Assembly: GCA_947044365.1 (NCBI GenBank)
Contig: OX345636.1
Location: forward strand, 58,779,537-58,843,536
Length of the DNA: 64,000 nucleotides
DNA from: Petrosia ficiformis
Taxonomy: Eukaryota > Porifera > Demospongiae > Haplosclerida > Petrosiidae
Direction of reading: 5' to 3'
Below the pieces are notes generated by a model. It worked only from the letters and a program-made list of their open reading frames with translations. It did no database searches and was not told where the DNA came from. The position numbers and the translations under genes were made by a program. Of this stretch, positions 59,001 to 64,000 are shown in pieces; within the stretch, counting starts at the first letter, position 1; the number at the start of each line of letters is the position of its first letter.

Positions 59001-62000
59001 ATGCGCATGCGTAATTAAATTCCACTTAGGAAAATGGCGTCCAATTCCAGATCAAATCTTTGTAGTCGTTGAGACTGTCTTCTTTCATAGTATCTGAAGA
59101 TATCATCTCGATACTTTACGACCAGAATTTTACTATAAATGCGACGGGAATGGTGCTAGAATCATCGTGATAGGTCAACAAACAAAAAAATGATTTGTCG
59201 GGAAAATAATAATATTACTAATAATAATAATATGATGAAGATTTTGCCAGTTTTGCCACTCGCCGGTTCTCTACCTTAACAATAATCTTCGGCCATCTAG
59301 AAGGTATTGGTAGTCATAAAAACACTAGATATAAACAGGCATGTGTGTATAGAAACTTATGTGTATATATTACCAGAGATTTCAGCTCATCACTTGCAAT
59401 TGAAATGCATGGGCGGCCATTTTTTTTCCGTGCCATCCCTACATAGAGAGTACTACCGTACTCTCTGATACATGTATATACACATGTACATGTATATATG
59501 TATATGTACATGTAGTGGTGAGATAATAATACAAACACTATTACTAGTCTATACACATGTACATGTGTACATGTATATGTACATGTAGTGCTGAAATAAT
59601 AATACAAACACTATTACTAGTATATTATACATGTATATACACATGTACATGTATACATGTACATGTAGTGCTGAGATAATAATACAAACACTATTACTAG
59701 TCTATACACATGTACATGTATACATGTATATGTACATGTAGTGGTGAGATAATAATACAAACACTATTAATAGTATATTATACATGTACATGTACATGTC
59801 AATTAATGGGTGTGTTACATAGAAACTATTGTACATGTAGGTACAAAATATGACTAAAGTACTACAAGATCCTCTACAAAGTAAGAAAAGTAGATAATCA
59901 AAATAATAACTACATGTACATGTGTGTATAATAGGATGTTGTGCTTCAGACATGATAAAGTCACCCATGATTAATAAATGTTGGACACCACAAACCAATT
60001 ATAGGGATACATTTTCTCAACATATCTTGTTTTTTTTTCATATAATCATGTTTAACCATTTTCATGGATTCCGTAAGTGAAATATAAATATCTTCTATAT
60101 ATTACATGTACATTATGTTAAATGTATTGCTCTAGTGTGAATCTGGTTAAATACATATGTTATCTGAAAGAAAGAAAGAAAGAAAGAAAGAAAGACAGAC
60201 ACCTGAGACAATGGAAAAATGAAAAAATGAGAGTTGCCTCAGGTGGGATTCGAACCCACGACACTCTGTATTCCAGACAGATGGTCTACCAACTGAGCTA
60301 CCCAGGCAGCTCAGATATACATATGTTGTACATGTATACATGTAAATACTTACCTTACTCCATTGCCATGCTGTTCTTCTACACAGGACTTTAAAGTTTT
60401 TGATACCACACAAATCATTATCAAATTGTCTGTCTTGAAAATTATAAATGTAACTCTATAGTAATAATTAATAACTAATTAATATAACTAATTAATAACT
60501 AATTAATAACTAATTAATATAACTAATTAATAACTAATTAATATACATTTGTAACTAATTAATAACTAATATAGTGCTGCACAACTCTTATTTATTCTGT
60601 ACATGAAATAATTGAGAACTATTGTACATGTATATTGACAAGTACACCAAATATTGAACTAATTTAGTGCAGAAATGAATTATATATTAATTGTACTATG
60701 ATAATAAGAATAATAAAAAACATTAAAAATGAAAGAGTATGTAGGGATATATATCAAAACCGAAAATGCACAGGAACAAGATGGCTTAGGCAAAAAAATG
60801 AAATACCACTTCCACATAACAACCGTACATAAGTATCACTTCTTTGTGTTTTGCCTTTACTCTAGCTACAAGTATATATACTTTATGTAGGGTTGTTATG
60901 TGGAAGTGGTATTTCAAGGGTACTGCACTGTGTGGAGTGCATTCATTCATTATTTTAATAATTACTTGAAGTTGAATCATTTCCTGATTTTGTTAATTGA
61001 TAGACAGCTGCAATATCAATGGAGGGACCAGCAATTATGGACAGTACATATACATGTAGGAGCTTGTATGGCATTTTGACTTGTACAGCTGTCATAATAG
61101 GAGAGTTGATACTACTTATCACTCAGTGGTAACTATAACAACACCTACTTACAGAAATCATTATCTTTAAAATTGTAAAGAATTTTATTTTTAAGAATCC
61201 ACTTGCATTCCAAGAAATTCATACAAGAATTTGTTTTGTGTGATGAGGAGTGTTTCTGTTGTTTAGTAGTATGAGTCAATTGATATAAGTGACTTCTTGT
61301 TGAGCTTATAATATGTTATAGTATGTTAAAAAAAGTAAGTTTTACATATACATCTAGTATTATAGAAGTCTGAATGATAGGTGGTGATTCAGGCATTGAT
61401 TGCTTGATGCCTAAAAATGTTCATGGGTGTGACCAATCGTAGCTTCGAATATTGTTTTCCAACCTTCGTCCCCCTAACATGTATACATGTTAGGGTCTAC
61501 ATTGTACATGTACATGTACATACATGCACATGTACATTATACATGTACAGCAAAAATCATGAGAAGTTTAAAATTCAAATATTACAAGTACAATTTGAAA
61601 TAGCCAATATTGTACACAAACCTTGATGTTGAAGTGTTTCAATACACACTGAATGACACCATTCATCAGTTCCATCTTCAATACAGTACATCAACTGACC
61701 ATGTGCTGTTATCATAGCATTAACCACACCTCCTTGACCTCTGTTTAACTGAAGAATTTGAATGTTCTTCCATTGAAGTGACTCTGATGTGAACTTCATT
61801 ATATGTACAAGTCCATTAAACTCGATCTACATGTAATTAACAGATCACATGATCAGATGCCTCATACATGAACATGTACAAGTCCATTAAAATCCATCTA
61901 ATTAACAGATCACATGATCAGTATTCATGTATAAGTGTCTGGTGATTCTAATAAAATTCCGCGTCAATTCAAATAAAATATATTACAGAAAGATTGTGGG

Positions 62001-62617
62001 TGAGAACTTTACACACTAAGCATGTATACAGAATTTCCGTCATTATTCTTATACATGTGTATATGTATTTGCTTCCAGAAATACTATCCATGGATCTACA
62101 CTTGTTCCGTAATTAACATATGCCACAGCAAAGAGGGCGTGGTCCACCAAACTACAGACCTATAGACCAGTTACATATACCTCTATGGAAGATTAAGGTT
62201 TTTAAAAATGTTAATTGAGACACAAGCAGAGGTGCAATGGTTCAGTGGACCACATCCTTGTTGCTATGACATATATTATTTACGCTACATTTACCAATCT
62301 TTTTGCTGGTCATGAATGAGGAAAAGTGATAAATATAAACTTACAATTGCAATATGAGTACTATCAATCATTAAGACAGCTATGATCTTGGATGCCACAC
62401 CCACTGGATCACACCCATTATCAGATACTGCATTCAGTGGAACTTGATCAAATATATATACTTCATGTTCACCTATTAAATGATTATCATAATTATATAA
62501 TTACATCTTGTATATCAACATACCATTTCTGAGTGATTTATATGCAATAATTACATGTCCTTGTAGCAGCCACACACCCTCTACCTGTCTGTGATTCTTC
62601 AACAACTCTCTGAGATT
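46899..62617 (-). CDS. Large multi-exon gene (beta-propeller then alpha-solenoid-like), unidentified; possibly two adjoining genes
   Basis: At least twenty minus-strand exons with GT-AG borders. Those from 62617 to 56178 encode strand-rich, propeller-like sequence (for example LLQGHVIIAYKS, AHGQLMYCIEDGT, FLILLNDGTIYQLIW, LCLHGELRLYDS). Those from 54826 to 46899 encode helical, solenoid-like sequence (ELLASCLCHLWGFPLLS, VELQALTILLDNELW, QIWELLPDTF). Phases agree within the blocks 62617-60354, 56686-56178, 54826-51352 and 48206-46899. The exon at 56253 either ends in a stop at 56178 or splices after GEF (56226), in phase with 54826. Missing links lie at 60353-56687 and 51351-48207. Propeller-plus-solenoid proteins are typical of membrane-coat and large scaffold complexes, but no family is claimed. 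Confidence 0.7.
47641..47750 (-). CDS. Exon Q13
   Basis: Acceptor TCTTTATCAG, donor GTATGA. ISPPLQCALFHRALIHFSKG then DVLQTHQIWELLPDTF. Phase 0 in, 2 out. Confidence 0.8.
47855..48095 (+). mobile_element. Family R repeat copy
   Basis: Matches 1335-1575 by eye: ACTATTAGTTCCAGTTT, AAGCAGCTTTCTTT, CGCCTCGCCATTATTTA, ATAGGGATGGCCCTG. It lies 6 bp from exon Q12's donor, in the intron. Confidence 0.75.
48102..48206 (-). CDS. Exon Q12
   Basis: Acceptor TTCCATACAG, donor GTATTC, 35 codons: SHSDYPNVELQALTILLDNE then LWDDAIHMMKQVFSQ. Phase 0-0. Confidence 0.82.
48181..48360 (-). repeat. Tandem repeat of ~74 bp that includes an exon's 5' edge
   Basis: TTCAACATTAGGATAATCAC recurs at about 48181, 48258 and 48332 with a shared AT-rich and ACATGTAC spacer. 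The first unit contains the acceptor and first codons of exon Q12 (minus strand). Confidence 0.8.
49254..49387. mobile_element. Small MITE with ~46-bp inverted arms
   Basis: AGATACTGTATTCTTGGTTT and GCAATAGAACTACC are mirrored by GGTAGTTCTATTGC and AAATACAGTATCT. 134 bp, no ORF. Confidence 0.72.
49708..49760 (-). CDS. Exon candidate Q11
   Basis: Acceptor CACATCTAG, donor GTACAT. RDLQHGVDITFTRRLRT, phase 0 out, matching exon Q12. The same frame extends upstream with good sense (NELLHFVAYAHLV) but without an acceptor, so the left limit is uncertain. Confidence 0.45.
50773..50813 (-). CDS. Exon candidate Q10
   Basis: Acceptor CTGTTAG, donor GTACGT. ATEAADRVAQITLK. It does not join Q9 in phase directly, so another exon or a different acceptor is implied. 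Confidence 0.45.
51352..51391 (-). CDS. Exon Q9
   Basis: Acceptor TTCTTTTAG, donor GTACAC. VELLDQLELEKL between split codons, phase 1 in (matches Q8), 2 out. Confidence 0.65.
51656..51757 (-). CDS. Exon Q8
   Basis: Acceptor TACTTTTAG, donor GTAGGA. SVRAELHSLSISNPTETLQG then IKDFMRIEDSFSE. Phase 1-1. Confidence 0.78.
51813..51897 (-). CDS. Exon Q7
   Basis: Acceptor TCCCATAG, donor GTATGT. IDHTPSVRKRVKEILELSQQ then STLSTDPT plus one base. Phase 0 in, 1 out. Confidence 0.78.
51961..52031 (-). CDS. Exon Q6
   Basis: Acceptor ATACGTATAG, donor GTAAGT. PLLEHYLELSQEYESLLTTP then IIP; first two bases complete Val with Q5. Phase 1 in, 0 out. Confidence 0.78.
52081..52922 (+). repeat. 12-bp minisatellite (GGTAGTACTATT)n
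   Basis: About 70 units built from GGTAGTACTATT with ACTAGT and GGTGGT variants, including repeated blocks of about 120 bp. Open in several frames on both strands (Gly-Ser-Thr, Val-Leu, Val-Leu-Pro types); repeat artefacts. Lies in the intron between Q5 and Q6. Confidence 0.95.
52945..53155 (+). repeat. 12-bp minisatellite, second type (ACTAATGATAAT)n
   Basis: Same period but different unit, ACTAATGATAAT/ACTAATGGTAAT, directly after the first array and separated by about 22 bp of unique sequence. Confidence 0.93.
53265..53367 (-). CDS. Exon Q5, contains an in-frame TAA
   Basis: Acceptor TTTTTTACAG, donor GTACAA. YPVCHKYLVDQLTEFLHC, then TAA (53311-53313), then HDNEAILQTPLNAQT in the same frame. 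Length and phase fit both neighbours (0 in, 1 out). A nonsense mutation, sequencing error or polymorphism is possible. The stop lies in a small inverted repeat CTTCATTGT..AACAATGAAG. Confidence 0.65.
53990..54055 (-). CDS. Exon Q4
   Basis: Acceptor TTTACTAG, donor GTATTT, 22 codons: LLSQLSELSVQNPVLCVALM then SQ. Phase 0-0. Confidence 0.78.
54120..54161 (-). CDS. Exon Q3
   Basis: Acceptor ACATTCAG, donor GTATGT, 14 codons: DDTGKPATLPLSSE. Phase 0-0. Confidence 0.7.
54467..54586 (-). CDS. Exon Q2
   Basis: Acceptor TATGTTAG, donor GTATGG, 40 codons: GDYLDNGELLASCLCHLW, FPLLSTHYTLSIAYQLLK. Its 3' edge with a donor is duplicated at 54371-54405. Confidence 0.85.
54755..54826 (-). CDS. Exon Q1
   Basis: Acceptor CTTTTTATAG, donor GTATGT, 24 codons: CKRITDHAQMFVDSLFPITT then NADE. 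Phase 0-0. Confidence 0.75.
55200..56010. mobile_element. Transposon-like block in the intron between P7 and Q1
   Basis: Right edge carries GACAGACAGACGAACAGAC and CTACCGTAATCCTTCG followed by a CGCATGCGCATCGAGG palindrome-like end, similar to ends at 46480-46525 and 63555-63612. Contains a zinc-ribbon-like fragment on the minus strand. The left edge is uncertain. Confidence 0.45.
55336..55486 (-). pseudogene. Small zinc-ribbon-like coding fragment
   Basis: ATG at 55484-55486: MAPYKKCPQCHTK then a TAG. One frame over, LWACSCGYTFAIKHSN and VSLQKLSKKTEMRFIRKK to TGA 55336-55338. The paired CPQC and CSC-type motifs suggest a small zinc-binding protein carried on a mobile element; this copy is frameshifted. 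Confidence 0.45.
56178..56253 (-). CDS. Exon P7, possible C-terminal exon
   Basis: Acceptor ATTCATAG. LYDSMSGEFVWECDDLDDTY then PLNY and TAA at 56178-56180. Alternatively it splices after GEF (donor GTATGG at 56225) in phase 0 with exon Q1. The propeller-like sense of FVWECD favours the longer reading. Confidence 0.6.
56317..56464 (-). CDS. Exon P6
   Basis: Acceptor TTATATAG, donor GTGTGT, 148 nt. SCINHLVVHLKDFTTQYPSS, then LQLFVCHTYFGLCLHGEL. Phase 1 in, 2 out. Confidence 0.78.
56602..56686 (-). CDS. Exon P5
   Basis: Acceptor GACTCCAG, donor GTTAGT. IYLCVHPISKHFLILLNDGT then IYQLIWRD; phase 1 out, matching P6. Phase 0 in, so at least one exon between P4 and P5 is unlocated. Confidence 0.72.
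56786..58290 (+). repeat. 64-bp minisatellite, about 23 units
   Basis: The unit runs GTGCTGAGATAATAACTATT, ACTAGTCTATTATACATG, TATATACACATGTATATG, TACATGTA. Units differ by TATACATG insertions, and late units have AATACAAACACTATT. Four more units lie at 59505-59790. Confidence 0.95.
58291..58596. mobile_element. Family M foldback element, complete hairpin (138-bp arms)
   Basis: Left arm 58291-58428 and right arm 58459-58596 are inverse complements along essentially their whole length, with a 30-base loop. Begins CAAGAATAATAAAAAACATT. No ORF. It interrupts the 64-bp minisatellite array. Confidence 0.9.
58597..58900 (-). repeat. Inverted duplicate of 41290-41610
   Basis: Shares, in opposite orientation, TTTTGATTGCATGATTTCAT, GATTATCATTCTCTTTCACT, CTACAAGAAGTAGTGTCAGT and ATTCCAATGCTTATCATAGT with 41290-41610. 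Together with the adjoining M arm, the duplicated unit is about 450 bp. Confidence 0.7.
58901..59461. other. Unassigned sequence within the minisatellite interruption
   Basis: GC-richer, with GCGCATGCG and AAAATGGCGTCC near 58990-59042. It could hold a short exon or promoter of the minus- or plus-strand gene, but none could be supported. Confidence 0.35.
59462..59790 (+). repeat. 64-bp minisatellite, outlying block
   Basis: Four further units of the 56786-58290 array, displaced by about 1.2 kb of inserted sequence. Confidence 0.85.
59797..60030 (-). mobile_element. Family R repeat copy
   Basis: CAATTAATGGGTGTG, AGATCCTCTACAAAGTAAG, ATAATAGGATGTTGTGCTTC and TTATAGGGATACAT match the minus strand of the 1177-1430 copy. 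Confidence 0.65.
60162..60316 (-). mobile_element. tRNA-derived SINE with 11-bp target duplication
   Basis: A tRNA head (60235-60307) is followed on the minus strand by a short unique part and a CTTT/TTTC tail. Direct repeats ATACATATGTT flank it at 60151-60161 and 60317-60327. Lies in the intron after exon P4. Confidence 0.8.
60235..60307 (-). tRNA. tRNA-like head of SINE, GGA anticodon position, degenerate
   Basis: Minus strand GCCTGGGTAGCTCAGTTGGT, anticodon stem TCTGT/ACAGA around loop CTGGAAT, T-arm GTGGGTTCGAATCCCAC. The acceptor stem has a G-G mismatch and the D-stem is imperfect (GCTC/GACC). GGA would be Ser, but the long variable arm of tRNA-Ser is absent. Best read as a SINE promoter, not a working tRNA. 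Confidence 0.6.
60354..60429 (-). CDS. Exon P4
   Basis: Acceptor TCAAGACAG, donor GTAAGT. NLIMICVVSKTLKSCVEEQH between split codons; phase 1 in, 2 out, matching P3. Confidence 0.7.
60620..61060 (+). repeat. Duplicated segment, copy 1 (uninterrupted)
   Basis: Runs from GTACATGTATATTGACAAGT to GGACAGTACATATACATG. The same sequence in the same order is at 62660-62713 plus 63613-64000. It contains a family M element (60707-60915). Confidence 0.85.
61622..61826 (-). CDS. Exon P3
   Basis: Acceptor ACATGTAG, donor GTTTGT, 68 codons plus one base: IEFNGLVHIMKFTSE, QGGVVNAMITAHGQLMYC, IEDGTDEWCHSV. Its 5' edge is duplicated just upstream (about 61872-61915). Confidence 0.82.
62345..62472 (-). CDS. 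Exon P2
   Basis: Acceptor TTTAATAG, donor GTAAGT. EHEVYIFDQVPLNAVSDNGC then a hydrophobic stretch SKIIAVLMIDSTHIAI. Ends in phase 0. Confidence 0.78.
62524..62617 (-). CDS. Exon P1
   Basis: Acceptor TTATTTAG, donor GTATGT. 31 codons plus one base: NLRELLKNHRQVEGVWLLQG then HVIIAYKSLRN. Phase 1 joins P2 to give Gly. Confidence 0.75.
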
Positions 62618-62659
62618 CTAAATAAATGCACCAAGATTATACATTGAGTCAAATATTCA

Positions 62660-63522
62660 ATGTACTATTGTACATGTATATTGATAAGTACACCAAATAT
62701 TGAACTAATTTAGTGCAGAAATGAATGAATACCGTCGGGACGGGACCCTCGCCTATGTGGCAAGGTAATACAAACTATAATTTCGAAATATAATATGCCA
62801 AAAGATTATAATTATCATTGCTCGTTTGTATGGTCATATAATAATGAGAATGTTTACTTCAGATTGTTTAGTTTGTGTATAAAACATATTAAGTTATAAA
62901 ACCGTACTGGCATGTTAGTTTTTATAATAATATTATAATAGATATAGATATAGATATATATATATAATATATATATATATATAAATTATATAAACTAACA
63001 TGTCACTACTTATTACTTAGTATGATTATACTAGTCTCTTCCTTGTCTATACTATAAGTCTTACATTTTAGTCTCTGTATTATCTGAAAGAAGAAAGAAA
63101 GATCCTCAATTCGTCTTGTGAAATATTCCACAAAGACAGCATAGACAGGTCCTCAAAACTGCTGACGTTCGAGTAACGTGCACAGCACATGACTTGAAAT
63201 AGGCGGAGTTTGAAAGTAATGGAGAATGTTTGGAGCCAGTACTCGATGTTGTAGCAACCACTACCCAAATTTTGTTTGCTTTTATGTAGTGCTTTGCTAG
63301 CGATAGTCATGATACAGGAGTAGTTATGTTTTGATGTGTCCAGATGCCTCCACGAGTCTTCTCAAGTCTGGAAACAGTAATCGTGAGTTATAAACATTGT
63401 GATAACTTTATAACCGAAAGGTTTAAGAAGAATTCCTACGTTATTTTTTTTCCTTGTATAATTTGAAGTCTACCAGTACCTCTTTTGAAATGTCAATGTT
63501 TTTATTTTTCCAGAAAAATTGC

Positions 63523-63562
<40 letters not shown>

Positions 63563-64000
63563 ACAGACAAAACGATTACCGTACCCTTCCGCCTACGCTA
63601 CGCGGCGAGGGTAATTATATATTAATTGTACTATGATAATAAATTATAAAAAGAATAATAAAAAACATGTTAAGAAATGAAAGAGTATGTAGGGATATAT
63701 ATCAAAACCGAAAAAGCACAGGAACAAGATGGCTTAGGCAACAAAATGAAATACCACTTCCACATAATTAACAACCGTACATAAGTATCACTGTTTTGTG
63801 TTTTGCCTTTACTCTAGCTATATATACTTATGTAGAGTTGTTATGTGGAAGTGGTATTTCAAGGGTACTGCACTGTGGAGTGCATTCATTCATTATTTTA
63901 ATAATTACTTGAAGTTGAATCATTTTCTGATTTTGTTAATTAATAGACAGCTGCAATATCAATGGAGGGACCAACAATTATGGACAGTACATATACATGT
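62660..64000 (+). repeat. Duplicated segment, copy 2 (split by insertion, runs off the window)
   Basis: Left piece 62660-62713 and right piece about 63613-64000 match copy 1 closely. It includes a family M arm pair at 63653-63870. Confidence 0.85.
62714..63612. mobile_element. ~0.9-kb insertion in the duplicated segment
   Basis: Absent from copy 1 at the matching point. It starts GAATACCGTCGGGACGGG and ends CTACGCGGCGAGGGTAAT. Both ends carry CCCTCGCC/GGCGAGGG. Contains a (CA)n run (63526-63556) and a TA/TAGA microsatellite (62940-62985). Short open frames on both strands (63080-63310 minus; an ATG at 63343 plus followed by GTGAGT) are not convincing genes. Confidence 0.6.

Noticed and set aside
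63080..63410. Minus-strand ATG frame (63310) and plus-strand ATG (63343) followed by GTGAGT, as a bidirectional gene start
   Set aside because: The whole interval lies in a 0.9-kb insertion absent from the sister copy of the duplicated segment, and neither frame shows family features.

Overview
The window is animal nuclear DNA and reads most like a demosponge genome (Amphimedon-type). It is AT-rich, and its host genes have short exons with GT-AG introns that can be phased against one another. One gene joins ankyrin repeats, a long coiled coil and a TKL-type kinase with an HRDVSSAN catalytic loop, an architecture common in sponges. Noncoding DNA is full of the palindrome TACATGTA and of small DNA transposons. 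The phylum call is inference; nothing here is bacterial or viral.

Layout. 0.2-4.7 kb is a nested mobile-element block. A retroelement reverse transcriptase is split by a pogo-type DNA transposon at a TA site, and that transposon's left terminal repeat is itself split by an interspersed repeat (family R). The pogo-type element carries an intact DDD transposase and, on the opposite strand, a decayed second gene combining a HIRAN-like domain with a C48 (Ulp1-like) peptidase domain. 5.3-6.4 kb is a piggyBac-like element with TTAA flanks. 9.3-40.1 kb (+) is the ankyrin/coiled-coil/kinase gene, seven exons seen. Its introns hold segmental duplications, MITEs, and a 5.6 kb hexamer satellite (29.0-34.6 kb) that has no stop codon in any of the six frames over most of its length. 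42.3-43.2 kb (+) holds a small unidentified, frameshifted multi-exon gene. 43.3-45.6 kb is foldback elements plus a second decayed HIRAN-like fragment next to a pogo-like end.

46.9-62.6 kb (-) holds a large gene, or two adjoining genes. At least twenty small exons were located by hand. The upstream exons read like beta-propeller strands and the downstream exons like alpha-solenoid helices. Splice phases agree across almost every neighbouring pair. The product is not recognised. One exon carries an in-frame TAA. Introns hold a 12-bp minisatellite (52.1-53.2 kb), a 64-bp minisatellite (56.8-58.3 and 59.5-59.8 kb), a 138-bp-arm perfect-type hairpin, a tRNA-derived SINE and several other repeats. 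The last 3.4 kb contains a duplicated segment whose second copy is split by a 0.9 kb insertion.

Limits: exon calls come from reading frames, splice consensus and phase only. There is no transcript evidence, start exons of both large host genes were not found, and element family names rest on terminal repeats, target duplications and protein motifs.
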